The notes: generated by a model not told the origin, from the sequence alone. A stretch of DNA of 19,101 bases from an uncultured Rhodocyclaceae bacterium (GCA_900549295.1 URNG01000058.1:1-19101), one strand, 5' to 3'. Counted from the first letter of the stretch, positions 1 to 7,170 are shown. Numbers and translations are program-made.

Positions 1-2
1 GT

Positions 3-437
3 CAGTCGGCCCCCCCCGCGGGCCCCCCGGGCGCGCCCCCCCCCGCCGACGTGGACAGCCTCACCGCCTGGCACGGCGGGCGCATCGTTTTCGACGACAC
101 GCCGCTCTCCGAAGTCGTCGCCGAACTGCGCCGCCACGGCCCGCTGCCGGTCACGCTCGACAGCGCCGCCGCGCAGCTACGCATCTCCGGCCAGTTCGAC
201 CTCGACAACCGCGAGCGCCTGATCGCCCTGCTCCCGCACTTCGCCCCGGTGCGCCTGACCTACCGCAGCGACGGCTCGGTCGCCATCAGCCGCCTGGCCG
301 GACACGGCCGGGACAGGGCGAGGATGCCGCGGGCCGGGCCCCCCCCGCCCCCCTGCCGGAACGAGCCGGAGAACGCTGACCCGGCACCCGTTCCGGAAAA
401 GAATTTCCGCCCCAAGGTATACATCGCAGCCCCCTGA
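3..437 (+). CDS. FecR-family anti-sigma/signal-transducing regulator, C-terminal part (5'-truncated by window edge)
   Basis: The reading frame is open through the left edge, so only the C-terminal about 145 codons are present. The stretch W-H-G-G-R-I-V-F-D-D-T-P-L-S-E-V-V-A-E-L-R-R-H, followed by a beta-rich segment (VTLDS..LRISGQFD..L), is the typical C-terminal periplasmic domain of FecR proteins. In that family the domain contacts the STN domain of a TonB-dependent transducer and relays ligand binding to an inner-membrane anti-sigma segment. The receptor gene starts 50 bases downstream on the same strand, which supports a FecI-FecR-FecA type operon; the sigma factor would lie to the left, outside the window. 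After the family's usual end (..SVAISRL) there is an extra proline-rich tail of about 45 residues, partly encoded by a C-rich run. That tail could be real or the product of a sequencing frameshift. The family call is firm; the exact ends are not. Confidence 0.8.
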   Translation, partial: QSAPPAGPPGAPPPADVDSLTAWHGGRIVFDDTPLSEVVAELRRHGPLPVTLDSAAAQLRISGQFDLDNRERLIALLPHFAPVRLTYRSDGSVAISRLAGHGRDRARMPRAGPPPPPCRNEPENADPAPVPEKNFRPKVYIAAP

Positions 438-487
438 AACGGCATACGAAAAGAAAGCCATTCTCGTTACCGTAAAAAGGACACTCG

Positions 488-3400
488 ATGAAATTCACCC
501 GCAAGCACGCCGCCCCGCGTCGGCATCAAGCGGCCAAGGCCGCTGACGGCGCGCCCGCGCCCAACGCCACACCCAACCGCGCCCCGACCCGCCTCGCCAT
601 TCTCGTCGCCGCCCTGCTCGGCAGCAGCATCGCCCTCGCCCAAAGCGCCGCACTCGACCTCGACCTGCCCGCCCAACCGCTCGACAAGGCGCTCAACGCC
701 CTGGCCCGGCAAAGCGGCGCGCAGATCGTCTTCGTCACCGGCCTTGCCGCCGGCAAGCAGGCCCCGGCGGTACACGGACGGCTCACCGTCGGCGAAGCGC
801 TGCACCGCCTGCTCACTGGCAGCGGGCTGGAACTCTCCAGGGACAGCGCCGGTGCCTATATCCTGCATAGCGGCCCGCCCCACTCGCTGCCCGACCTCTC
901 CGCACAACAAATCCCCGCCGGCAAGGACAAAGTACTGCCAAGCCTCGTCGTCACCAGCAAGCGCACGCGCGACGAAATCGGCAAGGACAACGTGTACGAG
1001 AAGAACGTCACCAACGTCTATGCCGACCGCAAGCAGCTTCAGCAAATCAAGGCCACCAATCCCGGCGACGTCTTCAAGGGCATGAACGGCGTCTACAGCA
1101 TGGACACCCGCAGCAGCCAGGCTATCACGCCCAATATCCGGGGCATCAGCGGTGAAGGCCGCACCCCGCTGACCATCGACGGCACCGAGCAATCGACCAA
1201 CGTCTGGCTGCATCAGTATGGTGCCGGCAACCGCAGCTATGCCGACCCGGCGCTGTTTCGCAGCATTGAAGTCGAAAAAGGGCCGTCCCTTTCCCGGGGG
1301 GTCAAAAGCGGCGTTGGCGGCGCGGTGAGCATCCGTACCATCGAGGCGGACGATCTCATCCCCGAAGGCGAAAATTGGGGCGTCGAAATCAATCTCAAAG
1401 CCGCCAGCAACACCAAACAGCCGCGCAACGACCCCAACTCGTATTACGGCAAGGATTACCGGGACATCCCCGGTGCCGTCAGAATCAACGTCAACGAAGT
1501 CTATTTCGGCGACCAGAACCCGCGTAACAAGGGCAGCAGCAATCTGCTCAACTCCGACGATCTTTCCGGCATGATCGCCATCGCCGGGCGCAATGAATTC
1601 ACCGATTTCCTCGCTTCCTACAGCAAGCGCGAGCAAGGCAACTACTACGCCGGTAAAAAGAATGCCAGCCGGTACTCGGGGCACGACCCCTATGACAAAA
1701 GCAGCACCGACATCCATTTCCCCAACCTGACCAAGCTCTACTATGGCGGCGACGAAGTATTCAACACCGACAGCGAAGTCGAAACCACGCTGCTGAAAAA
1801 CAACTGGTATCTGCCCAACCAGCAGAAAATCGGCCTTCAGTTCATGCGCACCGACATGACCTTCGGTGAAACCACGCCCGGCAATACCCTGCTCAACTGG
1901 GCGCTGCGGGAAGGGTTTGAACAAAGCAACCCCGGCTACGACTGGTCGACCTACCCGCGCATGGTGAGCGAACGGCCACGCTCGGAAATGCGGATCGACA
2001 GCTACAAACTCAGCTACGACCTCAAGCCCGCAGGCTCGGACTGGCTGAATCTGGAAACCAGCCTCTGGCAGACCAAGACCACCGGCCTGCGCTACCAGAC
2101 CGGCGCCCATCCCTACGGCCTCAACATCAAGGAAGGCACGCAGGCATACCGGAACCTGGAAGCCTACGACACCTGGAAGAAAGACCCGAACATGGCGTGG
2201 ATTTTCAACGACCCAATCATGGGGCCGATGTTTGAAGCCTATGGCGTACACGACGGCACCATCGTCGGGGCGGGCCGACAATGGACCAAGCATGACCGCA
2301 CCGGCTTCGAGTTCAGCAACCTGATGCGCCTGACGGACAAGCTGCAAATGACCTTCGGTGGCAGTTGGCAGAAAGAAAAACTCGACGACAAGGTGGAAGA
2401 AAGCGTCAAGGCGATGCCGATGTTCGGCGGTCTGGCCGGCGTGCACAAAACGACCGATCTGCTCGGGCCACGCAGCGGCGAGCGCAAGGAATGGTCGGCC
2501 ATGATGAACCTGGCCTGGCAGCCGACCAGCTGGCTGACGCTGACCGCCGGCACCCGCTACATGCGTTATGAAGGCAAGGATGTCGGGCTGGCCAAGCTGC
2601 GCCGCCAGAAAAATGCGTTCAATGCAGCGGCACAGCGTATTGCGGGGCTGGCGCTGAAATATCAGACGCTGATGACGTCGGATGTCAAGGCCGAGTACGA
2701 CCGTCTGCAGCAAGAAGTGATTGCTGCGAGCAATGCCATCGACTGGAGCGCCCCTGGCATTTTCACGAGCCTGGATATGTATTCCTATTCAACGAGCGGT
2801 GGATGGGAAGCTTACACGAACCAATATGTGCCGACAGACCCCCAGCTCAGGGCAAGTGCGCAGCGTTTCCTCGATTTTCTCAGCGAGCACAATGCCAACC
2901 CTTTCTTACGTATAGCCAATATTCACTTCTCAGGCGCACAAGCACAGGAAGTGGCATTGGCATCTGTGATAAATGGCGGTGTTCTGGCTGATCCTGGTGG
3001 TGGCTGCCTCTATAGTCAGTCGAGCCCAAACTGCGCCGCCTATGCAACAGGCAACTACTTGGTAAGCAATGTGCTCGTACCCAGCAAAGACGGCAAGTAC
3101 GATTCATCGCAGAACCCCTTTGCCAACGGCGAACTGGATGCCACCGAAATGGTGGACGACCCCGACAACCCCGGCACCCTCGTCGCCAAATACCAGCACA
3201 ATGTGTTCGGCGAAGTGGCTTACGAAAAGCTCGATGCCGGCAAGACCTGGGAAATGCCGGAAGATCAGTCCGGCGAGGCTTTCAGCCCAGTTCTGAGTGC
3301 CACCGCCAGGATCACCCCCTTCGGCACCGTCTTTGCGCGCTACGCCCAGACAACCCGCTTCCCCAGTCTGCACGAATTGACCTCCACCTCCAGTTGGGCC

Positions 3401-4165
3401 GGCACCGAAGGCAACTTTGCCGTCAATGGCGCCAGCAAGCCGGAGCGCAATACCAACTGGGAAATCGGCTACGCCCATGACCTGCGCCAGTTCTTCCCCA
3501 AAATGCAACTGGCGGACGTGCGTTTCAGCTATTTCAACACCGAGATCAAAAATTTCATCGACCGAACCTGGGACCTGGAAACCATCCAGTTCGACAAGAA
3601 AAAAACCAGCGGCCTCGAACTGCAATCCCGCTTCGACAGCGGGCGCTTCTTCGGCAGCCTGGGCGCAACCTACCGCTTGAAGCAGGAAACCTGCGACAAG
3701 GATTACGCCTCCGCCATGGATCCCTATTACAACCGCATCCCCACCTGCATGACGGGCGGCTTCAACGGCACCTACAGCGGCAACAGCCTGCAACCCAAAT
3801 ACAGTATCGACCTGCTGCTCGGCACCCGCCTGCTCAGCAACAAGCTGGAACTGGGCTGGCGCAGCGTCTATCACGCCGGGGCGGAAAATAAGGAACTGGA
3901 CAAACTGCTCGCCTCGCAAGCCGGTGCAGGCTTCACGACCTGGCTACCCAAGGACATGTGGTACAGAAGCCAGGGCATGAGTTCGTTCTTCTGGAAATCG
4001 GTGCTCCTGCACGACATCTACGCCCGCTTCGACCTGAGCAAGGACGTGACTCTGAACCTGAACGTCAGCAACCTCACCGACGAGTACTACCTCGACCCGA
4101 TGTCCAAGGTGCTGCTCCCTGCCCCCGGCAGGACGGTTTCGGCGGGGGTGACGGTGAAGTTCTGA
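488..4165 (+). CDS. TonB-dependent outer-membrane receptor/transducer with STN domain, iron or haem uptake type (FecA/HasR-like)
   Basis: This 1225-residue outer-membrane protein should import a metal chelate or haem using TonB-ExbBD energy and signal through FecR. The ATG is preceded by an AAAAGGA site at 475-481. A long basic leader (residues 1-35) precedes a hydrophobic stretch ending in an A-L-A/Q cleavage site near residue 51. The STN domain spans about 55-126 (LDLPAQPLDKALNALA...). A TonB box is likely near 149-156 (VLPSLVVT). The plug covers about 165-290, with NIRGISGEGRTPLTIDG and VEKGPSLSRGVKSGVGGAVS, and the barrel runs to a terminal Phe (VSAGVTVKF). The chain is several hundred residues longer than FecA-type receptors because of an insertion at about 696-930. 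There are only four cysteines, in two close pairs (840/849 and 1069/1087), suggesting disulfides in surface loops. The iron/haem substrate is inferred from the signalling architecture; the precise ligand cannot be read from the sequence. Confidence 0.9.
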   Translation: MKFTRKHAAPRRHQAAKAADGAPAPNATPNRAPTRLAILVAALLGSSIALAQSAALDLDLPAQPLDKALNALARQSGAQIVFVTGLAAGKQAPAVHGRLTVGEALHRLLTGSGLELSRDSAGAYILHSGPPHSLPDLSAQQIPAGKDKVLPSLVVTSKRTRDEIGKDNVYEKNVTNVYADRKQLQQIKATNPGDVFKGMNGVYSMDTRSSQAITPNIRGISGEGRTPLTIDGTEQSTNVWLHQYGAGNRSYADPALFRSIEVEKGPSLSRGVKSGVGGAVSIRTIEADDLIPEGENWGVEINLKAASNTKQPRNDPNSYYGKDYRDIPGAVRINVNEVYFGDQNPRNKGSSNLLNSDDLSGMIAIAGRNEFTDFLASYSKREQGNYYAGKKNASRYSGHDPYDKSSTDIHFPNLTKLYYGGDEVFNTDSEVETTLLKNNWYLPNQQKIGLQFMRTDMTFGETTPGNTLLNWALREGFEQSNPGYDWSTYPRMVSERPRSEMRIDSYKLSYDLKPAGSDWLNLETSLWQTKTTGLRYQTGAHPYGLNIKEGTQAYRNLEAYDTWKKDPNMAWIFNDPIMGPMFEAYGVHDGTIVGAGRQWTKHDRTGFEFSNLMRLTDKLQMTFGGSWQKEKLDDKVEESVKAMPMFGGLAGVHKTTDLLGPRSGERKEWSAMMNLAWQPTSWLTLTAGTRYMRYEGKDVGLAKLRRQKNAFNAAAQRIAGLALKYQTLMTSDVKAEYDRLQQEVIAASNAIDWSAPGIFTSLDMYSYSTSGGWEAYTNQYVPTDPQLRASAQRFLDFLSEHNANPFLRIANIHFSGAQAQEVALASVINGGVLADPGGGCLYSQSSPNCAAYATGNYLVSNVLVPSKDGKYDSSQNPFANGELDATEMVDDPDNPGTLVAKYQHNVFGEVAYEKLDAGKTWEMPEDQSGEAFSPVLSATARITPFGTVFARYAQTTRFPSLHELTSTSSWAGTEGNFAVNGASKPERNTNWEIGYAHDLRQFFPKMQLADVRFSYFNTEIKNFIDRTWDLETIQFDKKKTSGLELQSRFDSGRFFGSLGATYRLKQETCDKDYASAMDPYYNRIPTCMTGGFNGTYSGNSLQPKYSIDLLLGTRLLSNKLELGWRSVYHAGAENKELDKLLASQAGAGFTTWLPKDMWYRSQGMSSFFWKSVLLHDIYARFDLSKDVTLNLNVSNLTDEYYLDPMSKVLLPAPGRTVSAGVTVKF

Positions 4166-4218
4166 GGGCAAGCCCCTTGCCAGATGGCAGGGGGCACAGA
4201 CCGACCAAAACAGGTCAA

Positions 4219-4258
4219 AAAAATGCCGGAACCGCTGCGCAGCGGTTCCGGCATTTTT
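4219..4258. terminator. Bidirectional intrinsic terminator between the receptor gene and the Rpn nuclease gene
   Basis: A perfect inverted repeat has arms AAATGCCGGAACCGCT (4221-4236) and its complement (4241-4256) around a GCGC loop. It extends to 18 base pairs through flanking A and T residues (4219-4258). An A run (4217-4223) and a T run (4254-4258) give a U-tract in both directions, so it can terminate the receptor transcript on the plus strand and the convergent nuclease transcript on the minus strand. Confidence 0.93.
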
Positions 4259-4275
4259 GTGCGAGAAAGGAAAAC

Positions 4276-5265
4276 CTACGCCTGCGGGCCGATAACGCCT
4301 TCCAGCGTCGGTGCCGTCAACACGGTATCAATCCAGCTTTCCAGTTCAGCCTGCGTCGCTTCCGCCAGCCGCGCTTCGGCCCAGGCCGGCAGAGAACCAA
4401 AGCGCAGGCGCAACAGACGGCGGAGCATGGCACTCCCGCCTTCCTGTCGGCCTTCTTGCCGACCTTGCAGCCGTCCTTGCTGACGTAACTGCATGCCCCA
4501 CTCGTCGATTCGTTCAGCCAGCATGGTGTCGATCTCCTGTAAATCCTTGAATTCTTCGATAGTTTGGCCCGGATTCAGTTTCTTGAAAATGGCCCGGTTG
4601 AAAAAAACGACGAAGGCGCGGCGCAGGCTGTCGTAGGCCGGGCTTTTGAGGTGGCTGACCAAGGCGGTGGTGGCTGCGCGCAGGGCATGCGGGTCAGGGG
4701 CGCTGGTTTCGAGGCGGATGAGGAGCGCCAGCAGGTTGTCCGACAGGCGATGGAGTTCTTCTGCCGGTACGCGGCCTTCATCGAGCAGGTGGTAGCGGAA
4801 TTTTGGCTGCCAGCGGGCGAGGCTGCCGGGGGCGGCGATCAGATCGGCAATTTCCTGCGTGGCCTGCCAGCGCGGCTGGCCGTTGTAGAGCACCAGCGGG
4901 AAAACCGGCGGCAGTTTGTCGCCGGGGCTGATCTGCTTGCCCTTGAGCAAATCCTGATAGAGCAGGCAGACGTAGGTAAGCACGCGCAGGGCCATCCACG
5001 GATCGGTACGGCTCTGGAATTCGATCAGCAGATAAAGATAGAGCCATTCCTGCGTGCCGTCCGGCAGGTTCAGGCGCACGCGCCAGATGATGTCGTCGCT
5101 GCGCTGTTGCAGTGCTTCGCCGATGTACTGACCGTTGGGTTTTTCCAGGGTGGAAAAGTCGATGTGCTCGACCCACGCCTCATGAACGAAGCCGCGCAGC
5201 AGGCTTTCGACCATCGGCGGGTAGGAAAAGAGTTGCTTGTAGAGGCCGTCGTAAGGGGTGGGCAT
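4276..5265 (-). CDS. Rpn-family recombination-promoting nuclease / YhgA-like putative transposase with C-terminal DUF4351-like region
   Basis: The 329-residue product begins MPTPYDGLYKQLFSYPPMVE, the hallmark start of the Rpn/YhgA family, formerly annotated as transposases. Characterised members are PD-(D/E)XK DNA endonucleases that stimulate RecA-independent recombination. The likely catalytic residues visible are D57/D58 (RSDDIIWRV) and the E-x-Q of LLIEFQS (E82, Q84). The C-terminus (LLRLRFGSLPAWAEARLAEAT...LESWIDTVLTAPTLEGV) matches the DUF4351-type extension. It is preceded by a G-R-Q-E/G-R-L-Q repeat encoded by four 12-base units (4439-4486). I chose the ATG at 5265 over a TTG 20 codons upstream because the family N-terminus begins there and the extra codons fall in a promoter-like AT-rich stretch (17 G+C in 5301-5360, counted by hand). 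It is a single gene, convergent with the receptor, with no terminal inverted repeats seen around it. Confidence 0.88.
   Translation of the reverse strand: MPTPYDGLYKQLFSYPPMVESLLRGFVHEAWVEHIDFSTLEKPNGQYIGEALQQRSDDIIWRVRLNLPDGTQEWLYLYLLIEFQSRTDPWMALRVLTYVCLLYQDLLKGKQISPGDKLPPVFPLVLYNGQPRWQATQEIADLIAAPGSLARWQPKFRYHLLDEGRVPAEELHRLSDNLLALLIRLETSAPDPHALRAATTALVSHLKSPAYDSLRRAFVVFFNRAIFKKLNPGQTIEEFKDLQEIDTMLAERIDEWGMQLRQQGRLQGRQEGRQEGGSAMLRRLLRLRFGSLPAWAEARLAEATQAELESWIDTVLTAPTLEGVIGPQA
4439..4486. repeat. Four imperfect 12-base tandem repeats inside the Rpn nuclease gene
   Basis: The units start at 4439, 4451, 4463 and 4475. All begin with CCTT, and the first two differ at only three positions (CCTTCCTGTCGG and CCTTCTTGCCGA). 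On the minus strand they encode tetrapeptides of the G-R-Q-E / G-R-L-Q type. Since 12 is a multiple of 3, a gain or loss of units would keep the frame. Confidence 0.8.
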
Positions 5266-5443
5266 GGCGTGATCGCGGCGGGGGAATGGCCGAGATAATG
5301 CCACATAAATAATATTCAATGACAAAAACGTTTTTCATCGAGTATCATCAAACAAACACAAGGCTGCACAAAACGAAGCCCCGCGCTCGGCGGGACAGGC
5401 ATGGGGCGTGCGCAGACAGGTATCCAACCCCCACAACGGGTAC

Positions 5444-5465
5444 AAAAAAAGCACCCGAAGGTGCC
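5444..5465 (-). terminator. Intrinsic terminator of the tandem tRNA-Arg transcript
   Basis: Read on the minus strand, a GCACC arm, a TTCG tetraloop and a GGTGC arm (5464 to 5451) are followed by a run of seven T (5450-5444). It lies 50 bases downstream of the second tRNA and separates the tRNA unit from the Rpn gene, which is transcribed in the same direction. Confidence 0.88.
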
Positions 5466-5514
5466 TCGATCTTCAACCGCCGTTTTTAGCCGTTGGTCTT
5501 GCCGCGTGTGCAAC

Positions 5515-5591
5515 TGGCGCGCCCGGAGCGATTCGAACGCCCGACCCCTTGGTTCGTAGCCAAGTACTCTATCCAACTGAGCTACGGGCGC
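5515..5591 (-). tRNA. tRNA-Arg (anticodon ACG), distal copy
   Basis: Read on the minus strand, a 7-base-pair acceptor stem (GCGCCCG with CGGGCGC) encloses a D arm TAGCTCAGTTGGATAGAG. The anticodon stem CTTGG/CCAAG carries the loop CTACGAA, giving anticodon ACG (arginine, reading CGN codons after A34 deamination). The T arm contains GTTCGAATC. The discriminator base is G, and the CCA end is encoded (TGG on the plus strand at 5515-5517). The length is 77 bases with CCA. The body closely resembles E. coli tRNA-Arg(ACG). It is identical to the copy at 5614-5690. Confidence 0.96.
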
Positions 5592-5613
5592 GCTGTGCAA
5601 CACTGTTTCTGAA

Positions 5614-5690
5614 TGGCGCGCCCGGAGCGATTCGAACGCCCGACCCCTTGGTTCGTAGCCAAGTACTCTATCCAACTGAGCTACGGGCGC
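5614..5690 (-). tRNA. tRNA-Arg (anticodon ACG), promoter-proximal copy
   Basis: All 77 bases are identical to the copy at 5515-5591, including the encoded CCA (5614-5616) and the ACG anticodon. The repeat period is 99 bases and the spacer is 22 bases. It lies about 10 bases downstream of the predicted transcription start of a strong promoter, so the two copies form one transcription unit. Confidence 0.96.
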
Positions 5691-5706
5691 GCTGTCAGAG
5701 CCGCGC

Positions 5707-5734
5707 ATTATACGGAGGCAAGGGCGGATTGCAA
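5707..5734 (-). promoter_or_regulatory. Sigma-70-type promoter of the tRNA-Arg pair, with GC-rich discriminator
   Basis: On the minus strand a TTGCAA -35 element (5734-5729) and a perfect TATAAT -10 element (5712-5707) are separated by 16 bases. The next bases, GCGCGG (5706-5701), form the GC-rich discriminator typical of stringently controlled stable-RNA promoters. The start would be near 5700, giving a leader of about 10 bases before the tRNA. Confidence 0.8.
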
Positions 5735-5748
5735 GCGTTTTCGCCCTT
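5720..5748. repeat. Inverted repeat overlapping the tRNA promoter and the 3' end of the hemerythrin transcript
   Basis: Arms AAGGGCG (5720-5726) and CGCCCTT (5742-5748) flank a 15-base loop that contains the -35 element of the tRNA promoter. No T run follows on the minus strand, so it does not look like a standard intrinsic terminator. It may stabilise the 3' end of the hemerythrin mRNA, or be accidental. Confidence 0.45.
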
Positions 5749-5756
5749 ACCGCCGC

Positions 5757-6203
5757 TTACAGGCGCAGCAGGCGGGAGAAGAAACTGCTCAGCCCGCCCA
5801 GTCTCTTGCTCTGGAATTCGACGGCGTATTCCTTGTCCTGCACCAGGATGTGATTGATCAGCCAATCCTTCAGGAAATTGATCATGTCCAGCGACACCGG
5901 GCCGCCTGCCTCGATCGAGAGACGCTCGTTGCGAACGCGTTCGATGAAACGGTCGTGCTGCTGCTTGTGCGCATCGAATTTGCTGTAACCATGGCTGCGC
6001 ATGAAGGTTTCTTCGGCGGTGAAATGCGTCACCGTGTAGCGCTCCAGTTCGTCCAGCGTATCCAGGAGGGCTGCGCCCTTTTCGCGCTTGATTACTTCAT
6101 CCCACATGGCATTGATGATGTCGAACAGCACTTTGTGCTGCTCGTCGATTTCCTCCAGGCCAATGCTGTAAGCAGGATTCCAATCAATCAAATGTTGTGT
6201 CAC
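5757..6203 (-). CDS. Bacteriohemerythrin, single-domain O2-binding non-haem di-iron protein
   Basis: The 148-residue protein carries the complete hemerythrin ligand set: H23 (IDEQHKVLF), H60 and E64 (HFTAEE), H79 and H83 (HKQQH), and H118 and D123 (HILVQD), with the expected H-x3-E, H-x3-H and H-x4-D spacings. Such proteins bind O2 reversibly at a carboxylate-bridged di-iron site in a four-helix bundle and are thought to store, deliver or sense oxygen in microaerophilic bacteria. It is a soluble single-domain protein with no signal peptide or fused signalling domain. The start is GTG, with a GGAG site about 10 bases upstream; the codon placement (MTQHLIDWNPAYSIGLEEID) fits the family N-terminus. 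It lies 48 bases downstream of nadC on the same strand, so co-transcription is plausible. Confidence 0.95.
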   Translation of the reverse strand: MTQHLIDWNPAYSIGLEEIDEQHKVLFDIINAMWDEVIKREKGAALLDTLDELERYTVTHFTAEETFMRSHGYSKFDAHKQQHDRFIERVRNERLSIEAGGPVSLDMINFLKDWLINHILVQDKEYAVEFQSKRLGGLSSFFSRLLRL

Positions 6204-6251
6204 GTACGTATATCTCCAGGTAGTTACGATCTGATTTGGGCGTGAAACACC

Positions 6252-7115
6252 TCAAGTCACGAAGCGCATAGAGAGATCCAGCGCTTTCACGTCCTTGGTC
6301 AGCGCGCCGACGGAAATTCGATCCACGCCGGTTTCCGCAATGGCGCGCAGGGTTGGCAAGGTCACATTGCCGGAAGCCTCCAGTACGGCGCGGCCAGCGT
6401 TCAAATGCACGGCTTCACGCAAGGCTTCCAGCGTGAAGTTATCCAGCAGGATCATGTCTGCCCCGGCAGCCAGCGCTTCCTGCAATTCGCTCAGGTTTTC
6501 CACTTCGACCTGAATGAACTTGCAGCGCCCGCCTGTCTGCGCCGCGATCGTGCGCGCCGCCGCCATCGCCTGCGCAATGCCGCCGGCGACATGGATGTGG
6601 TTTTCCTTGATCAGAATGGCATCCCATAGCGCCAGACGGTGATTTCCACCGCCCCCCGCGCGCACCGCGTATTTTTGCGCGATGCGCAGCCCCGGCAGGG
6701 TTTTGCGGGTATCCACGACCTGCGCCCGCGTGCCTGCAATGGCATCCGCGTAAATACGGGTCTTGCTCGCCACCGCAGAAAGCAGTTGCAGAAAATTCAG
6801 CGCGCTGCGTTCCGCCGTCAGCAAGGCGCGCGCATCGCCTTGCAGCGTGCACAGAACCTGCCCGGCCTCGATACGCCCGCCTTCTTCTGCCGACCACGAC
6901 ACGCGTGCTTCCGGGTCCAGGCGCAGCACGCAGGCATCGAACCAATCCCGACCGCACAAGACCCCGGCCTCCCGGGCCGCCACTGTCGCCCGCATGATCC
7001 GCGCCGCCGGAACCAACGCCGCGGTCAGATCCCCTGCCCCCACATCCTCCGCCAGCGCGGCCGCCACATTACGGGTGATCTCTTCGGCAAGCGGGTAATC
7101 GAATTCGACAGCCAT
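6252..7115 (-). CDS. nadC: Nicotinate-nucleotide pyrophosphorylase (quinolinate phosphoribosyltransferase, carboxylating)
   Basis: This enzyme converts quinolinate and PRPP to nicotinate mononucleotide, CO2 and pyrophosphate, the last committed step of de novo NAD synthesis in the cytosol. The 287 residues match the usual family length. Recognisable motifs are ERSALNFLQLLSAVAS (102-117), DTRKTLPGLR and AVRAGGGGNHR (135-160) with catalytic-site basic residues, LIKENHI (168-174), EVEN (204-207), LDNF (224-227), EASGN (246-250) and DRISVGALTKD (265-275). The ATG at 7115 has a TGGAAA site about 7 bases upstream. A TACAAT-like -10 element lies at 7149-7144, but no good -35 is seen. nadA and nadB are not in the window, so the gene is detached from the rest of the pathway and sits upstream of bacteriohemerythrin. 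Confidence 0.96.
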   Translation of the reverse strand: MAVEFDYPLAEEITRNVAAALAEDVGAGDLTAALVPAARIMRATVAAREAGVLCGRDWFDACVLRLDPEARVSWSAEEGGRIEAGQVLCTLQGDARALLTAERSALNFLQLLSAVASKTRIYADAIAGTRAQVVDTRKTLPGLRIAQKYAVRAGGGGNHRLALWDAILIKENHIHVAGGIAQAMAAARTIAAQTGGRCKFIQVEVENLSELQEALAAGADMILLDNFTLEALREAVHLNAGRAVLEASGNVTLPTLRAIAETGVDRISVGALTKDVKALDLSMRFVT

Positions 7116-7170
7116 GACGCATTTCCATTAACAAACGGGCCACATTGTAAGGGGCTGACGCAAAAATAAA

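Noticed and set aside
438..487. A riboswitch (for example cobalamin) controlling the TonB-dependent receptor
   Set aside because: The gap is only 50 bases and shows no conserved riboswitch core; the gene follows fecR directly.
467..2713. A 748-codon open frame antisense to the receptor gene
   Set aside because: A shadow frame produced by high GC and codon bias; no recognisable domain, while the plus strand encodes a clear receptor. The long antisense frames over mutS, the chemoreceptor and hipA were rejected for the same reason.
5266..5325. Upstream TTG start extending the Rpn nuclease by 20 residues
   Set aside because: The family N-terminus begins at the ATG at 5265, and the extension runs through AT-rich promoter-like DNA.
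4276..5325. Rpn gene considered as part of an insertion sequence
   Set aside because: No terminal inverted repeats or target-site duplications seen. The family, despite the old transposase label, consists of stand-alone nucleases.
5316..5857. Open frames on both strands across the tRNA pair, giving repeated peptides such as VAQLDRVLGYEPRGRAFES
   Set aside because: These are translations of the two tRNA-Arg genes and their spacer, a well-known false protein annotation.
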